From NCBI GenBank assembly GCA_021807065.1, contig JAKAPO010000027.1:1-14797 (forward strand): a stretch of 14,797 nt of DNA, read 5' to 3'. The stretch is from a bacterium (GTDB lineage Bacteria; Vulcanimicrobiota; Vulcanimicrobiia; Vulcanimicrobiales; Vulcanimicrobiaceae). The notes beneath the pieces were generated by a model. It was not told where the DNA came from and did not search any database. It saw only the letters and a program-made list of their open reading frames with translations. The number at the start of each line of letters is the position of its first letter. The stretch's first letter is position 1. The position numbers were made by a program, and so were the translations under genes. Shown one piece after another: positions 6,712 through 13,904 of the stretch.

Positions 6712-6951
6712 TCACCGTATGTCGCGCAGGGCGATTGCCGCCGCTATCGCACGGTACGCAGCGGTATTGGGGTACAGGCGATCGCCGCTGTCGTACGCAG
6801 GGCCGACGCGGTGCGGATCGCCTGGATCGCGTGCGACGCGGCCAAGCGCGACGATGTTTCCGCGTGCCGCCACGAAGACCCCGACGCGTTCTCCGGGCGC
6901 AGCAGAGTTCGTTTGAAATGAGCCTAAATGCTCCGACAGGCTGCTTGCCAT
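6712..6951 (-). pseudogene. SGNH/GDSL hydrolase, C-terminal remnant with lost catalytic His
   Basis: The frame gives 79 residues. Its last 45 match the end of SGNH/GDSL hydrolases (esterase/lipase-like): VARDPGDPHRVGPAYDSGD, then LYPNTAAYRAIAAAI. The family has DHLHPNDAGYRAMA here, in which His is the catalytic base; this copy reads LYPNT, so His has become Tyr. The GDSL serine block and everything up to the last third (about 200 residues or more) are absent, and residues 1-35 are not recognisable. A stop lies eight codons upstream of the ATG. It ends 4 bp before the cydA start. It is most likely a dead fragment that now forms the cydA leader. Confidence 0.7.
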
Positions 6952-6972
6952 CGGATCTGCCTTCGCCTTCGC

Positions 6973-7707
6973 TCATCTGGCATCCACGCGGTTGAAGATG
7001 CCCTCGAGCACGCGCTCCATACCGTTGGCAAGCACGTCGGGCGGCATGTGGCCTCTGGTGTAGAAGTAATAGCTGTCGAAGCTCCATTTTAGAAGGTGCG
7101 CAACCGGACCGTCGAGGGTAAGATCCACGTTACCTCCGAAGAGCGTGTTCGAAAGAATCAGGGTGGCGTTCGATCCGCCACGGTTCGCGACGCAAAAGAC
7201 CTCCGGGTGACACGGCGGGATCTCACCGTGGCCCGTAATAGCGCGGTACAACCCGGCCGCTGCAATGTCGGCCTGATGAACCGCTATGTGCCCGAGTTTT
7301 GGTTGCGCCAAGGCATTGCCGTCACCAGCGGCAAAGATGTTTGGGAAGTCGAGATGGCACATCGCTTCGTCGGTCGGAATGAACCCGCGCTCGTCGCCGA
7401 GGCCCGGCGAGTCCATCATGAACGGATGGGCAATGTAGGCCGGCAAAACGATCGTGACGTCGGACTCCCACGTACCGCCATCCGAGAATGACACATGGTC
7501 TGCCCCAACTCCGGCTAGTACCTTCTTCGTTGCGACCTCTATTCCGCACGCCTCGATCAATGACTCGACATCGGCGTGAACGCGGCGGCCGACATCTTCG
7601 AAAAAGATTTCACCGGGGCTAAACACGCGAATCCTGCTCCTGTCCCGCATTTTGCATTGCCGTAATTTATGGTCGATCATGAAGATTATCTCTGCGATCG
7701 GCCAACA
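6973..7707 (-). pseudogene. Sulfide:quinone oxidoreductase-like flavoprotein, 5'-truncated
   Basis: From ATG 7680 there are 235 residues, and homologous sequence continues upstream in frame for about nine codons without a start (CWPIAEIIF, to about 7707). It is the C-terminal part of an FAD-dependent pyridine-nucleotide-disulfide-type oxidoreductase close to SQR/FCC-like proteins: the second FAD motif NIFAAGDG (114-121), PKLGHIAVHQADIAA (127-141) and the membrane-anchoring end with TRGHMPPD (208-215). The Cys of CWPI may match the redox Cys after the first domain. The N-terminal GxGxxG Rossmann domain is missing; the DNA beyond belongs to the divergent secreted-protein gene. It cannot bind FAD normally and is probably inactive. 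Confidence 0.75.
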
Positions 7708-7740
7708 AGGGGGCGTACATCTGTCGTCGTAGTGCGGCTC

Positions 7741-8145
7741 ATGAGGAAATCGCTCTTCTTGGCGCTGGCCGGTTTGCTATTTGCGGTGCCGTTCGTGCAG
7801 AAGCCGGCGATGGCGTATTCTTTGGTTGGAACGTGGCGCGGAAGCGTCTATCTCAATGGGGGGATCATGTACTCGAGCCTCGTGCTCGAGGCTAACGGGC
7901 AGTTCAACGAACTCGATCGATCGGGATCGCTGATGACCGAGCAAAGCGGAGGTTGGCAAATCATACGCGGGTTGCTGCACCTCGAGGTCTGGGACTGGCA
8001 ACCCAAATACCAGTGCCTCCAAACGGGCTGCTTCCCCGTTCGCGAGCCGCCCGGGTCCTGGTACCGCATTCAATGGCTATCGCCGAACATGGCTCGTTTT
8101 CAAGACGTCACCTTCGGCGGCTCGATAGTTTATCGCCGCTACTAA
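7741..8145 (+). CDS. Small secreted protein, possible lipocalin-like fold
   Basis: ATG 7741 gives 134 residues with a clear signal peptide (MRKS, hydrophobic 5-18, cleavage after PAMA at 25). The frame is open further upstream to 7669, but that part lacks signal-peptide character and overlaps the flavoprotein remnant. The mature protein starts SLVGTWRGS, like small beta-barrel proteins that open with GTW, and continues with alternating strands (LVLEANGQF, GGWQIIRGLLHLEV). It has two Cys in YQCLQTGC and ends in IVYRRY. No defined family is recognised, so the lipocalin-like idea rests on pattern alone. No clear ribosome site is seen. It converges with the metallothionein gene, 7 bp apart. Confidence 0.65.
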   Translation: MRKSLFLALAGLLFAVPFVQKPAMAYSLVGTWRGSVYLNGGIMYSSLVLEANGQFNELDRSGSLMTEQSGGWQIIRGLLHLEVWDWQPKYQCLQTGCFPVREPPGSWYRIQWLSPNMARFQDVTFGGSIVYRRY

Positions 8146-8152
8146 AGCGAAA

Positions 8153-8344
8153 TTACGTGCCACCGAGGGCATCGCAGGGCGGGTGGCCGCAAGAGCACGC
8201 TTCCTCTTCTTCTCGATCGCTAGCGCGATAGCAGTAGTCGCTGCAATAGCGTAGTTCCGACTCCTCGAGGTCTTCCTCGGCGAACTCCGCTTCGACCGTG
8301 CAGAGGCAGGGTTCGTGTGCGCACTTGAGCGTTTCGGTAACCAT
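8153..8344 (-). CDS. Bacterial metallothionein (SmtA/BmtA type)
   Basis: The 63-residue protein follows the bacterial metallothionein pattern: KCAHEPCLC (7-15), YCSDYC (33-38), then CSCGHPPC (50-57). There are eight Cys (8, 13, 15, 34, 38, 50, 52, 57) plus His10 and His54. SmtA has KCACEPCLC and YCSEAC, so position 10 is His where SmtA has Cys. Two very acidic stretches, residues 18-30 and 44-48, separate the metal-binding parts. It should bind Zn, Cd or Cu in the cytoplasm for storage or detoxification. ATG 8344 fits the SmtA start; GGGGA lies about 13 bases upstream, a rather wide spacing. No SmtB-type repressor gene is adjacent. Confidence 0.88.
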   Translation of the reverse strand: MVTETLKCAHEPCLCTVEAEFAEEDLEESELRYCSDYCYRASDREEEEACSCGHPPCDALGGT

Positions 8345-8652
8345 GCCTCGCTCATTCCCCGGAGAACCTCCGACTCATCCCTAGACTCCAGGTGCCCCTT
8401 CGGGTTATTGGCAGTCAACTTTGCACGTCGGACGAAGGTCGAGCTTGCCGTGCCTCGGCTGCGCACGATGACGCTCGAACAGATCGAGCGAAACCTCGAT
8501 GTCCGTTTCGAATCTCAACAACGGCGGGCGCAGCGCGCTCCCCGCCGGCAGACTCTCTCGCCGCTAGTCGACAAATCACCGCTGATTGCGTTCGGATATG
8601 TACTGCACGTGCTTCGAAGCCTTCACCTTGCTCGCCGGGTTGTGCGCCGAAC
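8345..8652. other. Upstream region of the metallothionein gene; no gene seen
   Basis: These 308 bases separate the metallothionein start from the transporter-acyltransferase stop, both on the minus strand. Frames on both strands are open but resemble nothing and have no ribosome site. The metallothionein promoter should lie here. An imperfect 13-bp palindrome, CCTAGACTCCAGG at 8380-8392, might be an operator, but no convincing -35/-10 pair surrounds it. Confidence 0.5.
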
Positions 8653-10986
8653 CTAGCCATGCTGTGCTGTTCTTCGGCTTTGCCGGCGCAGAATCGAGGC
8701 GCCGGCCAGCGTCTCCGCGAAGAAGGTCGCTTGATACGCGATCATGTCTTCGACGCCAGGGAACTGCGGGTGGCGCTTGCCACCCTCCAACGACGCGATG
8801 CCGCGCAGCGCCGCGCGCACCATCCTGGCAGGATCGGCTCGGAGCTCCGGATCGACGAAGAGTTCCGCAGGCAGCGCGCGTAGGCGGCGCTCGACCTCGG
8901 CAATTGCTTCACCTTCTTCAACGGGGCCGCTTCTCTCGTGCAGCCATGACGCCAACAGCTGGCTGACGGTAACGGGCCGTATTGAGGCTAGCGTTTCGCG
9001 CATGCGCTCGCGATCGTCGAGCTTGACGATGCGATAGAGCATCGAAAGTCTCCGCCCCACGAAGACGTCGTAGCTCACGCCCGCGAGATAGATCTGCGAG
9101 ATCGGCGCGAGTTTATCGATCAGGCCGTGCATCGGCAACATGGCCCCCGTCGTCGTGTAGTGTCCTTCGGGCGTGATGAAGAACGTTGCTCCGGCTTTCA
9201 CGAATCGGATGAAGCGGGCAAAATCTTCGTCGAGCGTCGCACGTGTTGCCTCAAGCTCCTCGCGGCGGTAGGGCTCTTTAAGCATGGTCAGCCGAACGTA
9301 TTCCTGACCTTTGCTGAAATTCTCCGCCGACCACAAATCCGTTATCTTCGTCTCCGGTGCAAACCGCGTCGCTACGCGTTCGTCGAACAACTCCGCAAGA
9401 CGCATCGCCCCGTGGCGCCGGCTCGCAGACCACGCGAGGCTCGCGATCGTGCGCGAGCCGAGTTCGTTCTCGATCGGCAAGAGACCGAGCCCGTAGAAAA
9501 TGAAGCCGGCATTGATCGAGCGCAGGAACGGCATGTGGAGCCGGATGGCGAGGAACCCGGGCTCGTACATGCGCCGCGAACTCGCAGAGAAAATTGGGTC
9601 GCGCCAGGCAAGTCGCGTAATCGAAAGTCCCGTGACCAGCGCCGGCGATTCGAGATCGTGCTGGTGGTTTGCAACGACGAGCGTAGGACCGCGGCGTAAC
9701 GGAATCGTGCCCCAACCGCGAATGCGATAGGCGAGACGCACGTAGAGACCGTTGCCGGTGACGACGCAAAACCGCAGCACGACGCTCCAAATCGACGTCA
9801 GCGGCTTTCGACCGATGCGCAGCACGACCAGCGACGTGAGCGCAAAACTCAATCCCGCAATGCCGAAGACGATTCGATACCCGACGCGCGAGCCGTCGAA
9901 CGCGGCCAGAACGCCGCCCCCCACGAGAGGCGCGAGCACGTTCGGCAGATGGGTCGCGATTCCCCAAATACCCAGATCGCGCGCGACGTCGTGCAACTCC
10001 GAAACGCTGTCCATAGCCAGCGCCCATCCAGTGGAAACGATGCCGCCGAAACCGATGCCGAAGAGCGCTGCGAAGGGCAACATCCACGCCTGGTTTGGCG
10101 CGTACGCAAAGCCGAGAGCCGCCAATGTCATCGGTACGCACGCCAACGAGACGACGATGCGACGCGGTGCGCGATCCGAGAGCAGCCCGAGCCACACCGA
10201 TGAGATGAGCGCACCGACCAACGACGAGATCCCGACGAGACCTGTTCCAGCCGACGGGTTACTTGCGCGCAGCACGTCGTGGAAGAACGTAAGCACGAAC
10301 GTCATGAGGAGCGTCAGTCCAAAGAAGACCAAGGCGCGCGCGGCAAAGACGATTCGGAAGTCGTGCCAATCGCGCACGCGCGCGTGCTCGGGTTCGCTCC
10401 AACTCCCCTCATCGATACCGAACAGCGAGAGCGCGAAAACCGCGAGAATCGCCGCCGTCGCCAAGAACGTGAGGCTTGGCTCGGGCAACTCACCGGCGAT
10501 GCTCAACCCAAGCACCGCGCCTAATAGCGTCGCCGCGCCCCGTATCCCGGAAACCACGCCCCACTGCGCGCGCGGAACGATCTCGGGCAGGAGCGCTTGG
10601 TAAGCTGCCAGCGCGACGTTGGCGGCGCCGATTGCCATGATGAGGAAGAACGCGAAGAATCCGAGATCGCGCGAGAGTGCCAGCCCGATGAGCGCAAGAA
10701 CGTTGATTGCGATGCCGAACGCGACCAAGGCACGACGCGATCCGCCGCCGCGCCGCTGCCGGTCGGAGAACCAGCCTGCGAGCGGCGGCACGAGCATTGC
10801 CGCAAACGACGACCCCGACGAGAGCGCGGCGAGAACGGTCCGGTAGTTATGCGGAGCGAGGTGCAGGAGCGCGGCGGGAACCGCAATTGCCATGAGCGCC
10901 GCATCTTGAAACGTTAGCGGAATCCACAGCGCGTTCAGGAGGGACCATGCGCCGATTTCGCGCGCTCGGCCGTTCGTGCTATGCAA
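8653..10986 (-). CDS. Fusion of MFS transporter and PlsC-like acyltransferase
   Basis: TTG 10986, 4 bases after the stop of the upstream gene, gives 777 residues. Earlier codons in frame overlap that gene and look non-coding. Residues about 10-395 form a 12-helix MFS transporter with motif A in both halves: GWFSDRQRR (71-79) and GLLSDRAPRR (267-276). Residues about 405-777 form a glycerolipid acyltransferase-like domain: ANHQHDLE (439-446, the HX4D/E motif with Glu as the acid) and ITPEGHY (604-610, the PEG motif). In known biology, LplT (MFS) and Aas (acyltransferase) together flip and re-acylate lysophospholipids. A single chain with both suggests transport coupled to acylation of a lipid. 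No AMP-binding ligase is fused. The substrate is unknown. It is last in a three-gene operon. Confidence 0.85.
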   Translation of the reverse strand: MHSTNGRAREIGAWSLLNALWIPLTFQDAALMAIAVPAALLHLAPHNYRTVLAALSSGSSFAAMLVPPLAGWFSDRQRRGGGSRRALVAFGIAINVLALIGLALSRDLGFFAFFLIMAIGAANVALAAYQALLPEIVPRAQWGVVSGIRGAATLLGAVLGLSIAGELPEPSLTFLATAAILAVFALSLFGIDEGSWSEPEHARVRDWHDFRIVFAARALVFFGLTLLMTFVLTFFHDVLRASNPSAGTGLVGISSLVGALISSVWLGLLSDRAPRRIVVSLACVPMTLAALGFAYAPNQAWMLPFAALFGIGFGGIVSTGWALAMDSVSELHDVARDLGIWGIATHLPNVLAPLVGGGVLAAFDGSRVGYRIVFGIAGLSFALTSLVVLRIGRKPLTSIWSVVLRFCVVTGNGLYVRLAYRIRGWGTIPLRRGPTLVVANHQHDLESPALVTGLSITRLAWRDPIFSASSRRMYEPGFLAIRLHMPFLRSINAGFIFYGLGLLPIENELGSRTIASLAWSASRRHGAMRLAELFDERVATRFAPETKITDLWSAENFSKGQEYVRLTMLKEPYRREELEATRATLDEDFARFIRFVKAGATFFITPEGHYTTTGAMLPMHGLIDKLAPISQIYLAGVSYDVFVGRRLSMLYRIVKLDDRERMRETLASIRPVTVSQLLASWLHERSGPVEEGEAIAEVERRLRALPAELFVDPELRADPARMVRAALRGIASLEGGKRHPQFPGVEDMIAYQATFFAETLAGASILRRQSRRTAQHG

Positions 10987-10990
10987 CGTC

Positions 10991-11659
10991 TTAATGTGAG
11001 AGCAGGCCGCGCAACTCGGCGAACAAACCGAAGCCGGCGTTGCGATCGGCGGCCGCTCCCGTCGCGGTGAAGCGAGCGTCAAAATTGATGGCGCGCAGAC
11101 CCACCAACAGCTGCGAGTGCTGCATTTGGATGCCCCACGCCAGGGAATAATCGACTTCCGACGCGCGCTCGGGCTTCTTAACCGAGGGATGCGGAACGCT
11201 GTAGGTGTAGATGTCCGCGCCGTAGAGCGAGGGGGCTGCGCTGACGATCGCTTCGGCGAAATGCGCCCTTCCGATCGGCATGTCATATCCCGTTTCGTAG
11301 CGATATCCGGCAAGCCGTGATGCTACGACCTGATCGAGGTTCGGTAACGGCGTATGCTGGTTGATGACGTCGCCGCCGAAACCAACGAAGAATCGCCCGG
11401 CCTGATCGAGCGCGAATCGCAAAGCACCGTCGACGATCCCAATCGCCGGCGTTGCCTGGCCGTAGTGCGCGGTCGCGTGTTGCGGTATGCTCACCACCGG
11501 GAAGCCCTCAAGATGCACGCGAATCCGCCTTCCTCCGGCTTGCAATTCGAGAAAGCCGCCGGCGGCAGCGCCGCGCTGGGAACCGGCAATGTCTCGGTGG
11601 ATGCCGGTAGAGATGAATGCCTGTACACCGACGTAAGTCGCCGCGAGCGCCGCAATCAT
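10991..11659 (-). CDS. Exported protein, probable outer-membrane beta-barrel, unknown function
   Basis: ATG 11659 overlaps the TGA of the lipoprotein gene as ATGA. The 222-residue product has an N-terminal hydrophobic stretch (2-17) that can act as a signal peptide. The body alternates hydrophobic and polar residues with many Gly, Tyr and His (for example RRIRVHLEGFPVV, RFFVGFGGDV and LLVGLRAINFDARF), as in barrel strands. The last segment, GFGLFAELRGLLSH, resembles a closing strand but lacks a terminal Phe. No catalytic motif or named family is recognised. Tight coupling on both sides, to a lipoprotein and to the transporter-acyltransferase, suggests an envelope process. A periplasmic beta-rich protein is the alternative. 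Confidence 0.65.
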   Translation of the reverse strand: MIAALAATYVGVQAFISTGIHRDIAGSQRGAAAGGFLELQAGGRRIRVHLEGFPVVSIPQHATAHYGQATPAIGIVDGALRFALDQAGRFFVGFGGDVINQHTPLPNLDQVVASRLAGYRYETGYDMPIGRAHFAEAIVSAAPSLYGADIYTYSVPHPSVKKPERASEVDYSLAWGIQMQHSQLLVGLRAINFDARFTATGAAADRNAGFGLFAELRGLLSH

Positions 11660-12342
11660 CTGTGCGTCGCCTTTTGAAGAGCTATATCGACGAGGATCAC
11701 GCCGCGGGCGTGCACGTCGTGCAAACGCTCGAGTGCGTCGACCGCGATCCCGAGGGGTGTCGCCGGGTCGGTGGCCTCGCTGACGGTGAAGCCGGTCTGC
11801 GCTTTCGCTTGCGCGTCTACCGCAGCGCGCAAGAACGGTGGCATCTCCTTGTATCTGCTGAGCAGCGAAAGTACGATACCTGCTTTTCGTTGTACGAGAT
11901 CGGGGTCAACTACGATCACGGCGACGTCGTGGCGAACGCCGCGCTTCTTGTCCGTGAACGCGCCGAAGTCGAAACCGATGTTGCGTGCATCGATGCGCGC
12001 TTCGTCGACGCCGTTCCCCCAAAGCGCGACTCGATAGCCCTGCGGTGGAAGATTGTTCAACCCCTGCAACCATGCGGCGACGTTGTCGAAAGAGTCGAAC
12101 GTCGCCGTCAGCACTTCGTAGCCGCCATAGGCGTTGCCCGCGGAGCCCGTAATTCCAAGTGCCGCACGCTCGCCGGACGTGAGCGTGTGCTGCCACGTGC
12201 GAACGGACAGCACCGCGCTGCCTTGATAAAGCGGAAATGCGATGGGACTCTTTGGGGATGGCTGAGGTGCGGGCGCGTGGGTGCATGCCGCCATCGATAT
12301 GAAGAGCGCGCAGATACCGATAACCTGAACGGGGGTACGCAC
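11656..12342 (-). CDS. Lipoprotein of unknown function
   Basis: GTG 12342 yields 228 residues starting with a lipoprotein signal: VRTP, hydrophobic residues 6-18, and MAAC with the lipid-bearing Cys at 20, followed by a Pro-rich linker (APAPQPSPKSP). The open frame extends to 12654, but that part lies opposite the DUF962 gene and lacks sense. The mature domain mixes strands and helices (GYEVLTATFDSFDNVAAWLQGL; HDVAVIVVDPDLV; a late helix of the form GIAVDALERLHDV); no family is recognised. It is first in the operon with the barrel-like protein and the transporter-acyltransferase, and 48 bp from the divergent DUF962 gene, so the two directions share a compact promoter region. Confidence 0.72.
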   Translation of the reverse strand: MRTPVQVIGICALFISMAACTHAPAPQPSPKSPIAFPLYQGSAVLSVRTWQHTLTSGERAALGITGSAGNAYGGYEVLTATFDSFDNVAAWLQGLNNLPPQGYRVALWGNGVDEARIDARNIGFDFGAFTDKKRGVRHDVAVIVVDPDLVQRKAGIVLSLLSRYKEMPPFLRAAVDAQAKAQTGFTVSEATDPATPLGIAVDALERLHDVHARGVILVDIALQKATHR

Positions 12343-12390
12343 GACCGTTCGCTTCGAGGAGAAGCGCACCGTACCCCGTAAGGCTTCGCC

Positions 12391-12714
12391 ATGTCGTTCG
12401 AAGTCTTTTGGCCGCGCTACCTGCGGGCGCACTCGGATCCGCGCACGCGCGCGTTTCACGTAACCGGCACGCTGCTCGGGAGCGCACTCGTGATTGCAGC
12501 CATGGCGACGCGCAGGCCATGGCTTGCGGGGTTGGGGCTGGTTGCCGGATACGGACCCGCCTGGATCTCGCACGCATTCATCGAGAAGAATCGTCCGGAA
12601 ACGTTTCGCGCGCCGCTCGCATCGCTCTGCGCCGACTACGTCATGGCGTGGCACGTTCTACGCGGTACCATCGGCGAACAATACGCACGGCTCGGCGCGA
12701 GCGATCGCACGTGA
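12391..12714 (+). CDS. DUF962 / Mpo1-like protein
   Basis: The 107-residue protein shows the DUF962 signature: FEVFWPRYLRAHSDPRTR (3-20), FHVTGT (22-27) and WISHAFIEKNRPETF (58-72), followed by LASLCADYVM. His14, His23 and His61 are the conserved His set. Hydrophobic stretches at about 25-40 and 45-62 fit a small membrane protein. Yeast Mpo1 is an Fe(II)-dependent dioxygenase that removes one carbon from 2-hydroxy fatty acids, so a role in alpha-oxidation is possible but unproven for bacterial members. ATG 12391 has AAGG about 8 bases upstream. Its TGA overlaps the GTG of the next gene (GTGA), implying co-expression with the PLP enzyme. Confidence 0.85.
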   Translation: MSFEVFWPRYLRAHSDPRTRAFHVTGTLLGSALVIAAMATRRPWLAGLGLVAGYGPAWISHAFIEKNRPETFRAPLASLCADYVMAWHVLRGTIGEQYARLGASDRT

Positions 12715-13904
12715 CCAAGGCACTGCGACGTGAGGAATTTCCGATCCTCGAGCGTTCCACATATCTCGTCAGTCATTCGATGGGCGCGGCGCCGCTCGGA
12801 GCACAGTGCGCCCTCGATGCCTATTGGAAAGAATGGGCGCAAGACGGTCCGGAGGCCTGGGAGTACTGGATACCGCGAATTCGGGAGATTGCCGACGGCA
12901 TCGGCGAGATCGTTGGTGCGCCACCCGGCAGTGTCTTTCTCGGGCCGAACGTCTCCTTCTTCCAGGCTGCGATTGCCTCGTGTTTCGATTTCAGCGGCGG
13001 GCGCAACGAGGTCGTTCACGAGTCATTGCAGTTCCCCTCGCTAACGTACGTGTGGCGCGCGTGGGAACGTTTCGGCGCGCACGTCGTCTCGGTGCCGTCA
13101 GACGACGGCTGCACGATCCCGACGGAACGCATCGTCGATGCGATTACGCAGCGTACGGCCATTGCCGTCGTGTCGCATGCATACTACCAGTCTGGCGCAA
13201 TAGCCGACATCGCGAGCATCGCTCGTCGCTGTCACGAAGCAGGCGCGCTTCTTTGCGCCGATGTCTACCAAACGGCCGGCGTCTACCCGTTTAGCCTCAC
13301 CGATCTCGACGTCGACGTTGCGTTCGGAGGATCGCACAAGTGGTTTTGCGGAGGTTCGGGTTGCGGCTGGATCTACATCCGGCCCGAGCTGCTGGTGAAG
13401 GTGCACCCCGCCGTCACCGGCTGGATGGCGCACGCGCGCCCGTTTGCATTCGAGCCCGCCCCGATCGAGTATGCGCCTTCGATGTCCCGCTTGGGCACCG
13501 GAACGCCTGGGATTCCCGGCTACGTCGTGGCGCGCGCCGGCCACGATCTCATACGGGAGATCGGCGTACGTCGCATTCGCGCGCATAACGTGCGCCTCAC
13601 GAAAATGCTTGCCGAGGGCGCGCTCGAGCGCGAGTTCCGCGTACCGACGCCGCTCCAGCCGGAGCGGCGGACCGGCTGGATCGGCATGGATTTCGAAGGC
13701 GCGGACGAGATCTGCAACGCGCTCGTCGCCGAACGCATCTTCGTCGATTACCGCCCGGGATGCGGAATTCGCGTCGGCCCGCATTTCTACACGACCGAAG
13801 AGGAGATCGAGCGTTTCTTCAAAGCGATCGACCGGCTGCGCTCACGCCGTGAGAAGAACGCTCCGAAGTTCGTCGTGAAGGCGGCCGTTCGTAGCGAGAA
13901 TTGA
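12711..13904 (+). CDS. Kynureninase-like PLP-dependent enzyme (class V aminotransferase fold)
   Basis: GTG 12711, overlapping the DUF962 stop, gives 397 residues. The fold-type I, class V features are in order: VFLGPNVSFFQAAIA (75-89, cofactor phosphate region), SHAYYQSGAIADI (155-167), ADVYQTAG with Asp184 (binds the PLP ring nitrogen), GGSHKWFCGGSGCGW with Lys210 (Schiff base), and GIRVGPHFYTTEEEI (352-366) with a substrate-carboxylate Arg. The layout is closest to kynureninase, which cleaves kynurenine to anthranilate and alanine, but cysteine-desulfurase-like or epimerase members share these motifs. No tryptophan or NAD pathway gene is nearby. The end of the gene overlaps the inositol-monophosphatase gene. 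Confidence 0.85.
   Translation: MTKALRREEFPILERSTYLVSHSMGAAPLGAQCALDAYWKEWAQDGPEAWEYWIPRIREIADGIGEIVGAPPGSVFLGPNVSFFQAAIASCFDFSGGRNEVVHESLQFPSLTYVWRAWERFGAHVVSVPSDDGCTIPTERIVDAITQRTAIAVVSHAYYQSGAIADIASIARRCHEAGALLCADVYQTAGVYPFSLTDLDVDVAFGGSHKWFCGGSGCGWIYIRPELLVKVHPAVTGWMAHARPFAFEPAPIEYAPSMSRLGTGTPGIPGYVVARAGHDLIREIGVRRIRAHNVRLTKMLAEGALEREFRVPTPLQPERRTGWIGMDFEGADEICNALVAERIFVDYRPGCGIRVGPHFYTTEEEIERFFKAIDRLRSRREKNAPKFVVKAAVRSEN

Noticed and set aside
8380..8392. Palindrome CCTAGACTCCAGG upstream of the metallothionein, possible MerR- or SmtB-type operator
   Set aside because: Only 10 of 13 positions are symmetric, there is no long-spacer promoter around it, and no metal regulator gene is in the window.
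9752..10603. 283-codon plus-strand frame antisense to the transporter domain
   Set aside because: It is a GC-biased shadow of the minus-strand MFS coding sequence with low-complexity Ser/Arg/Thr/Pro content and no motif.
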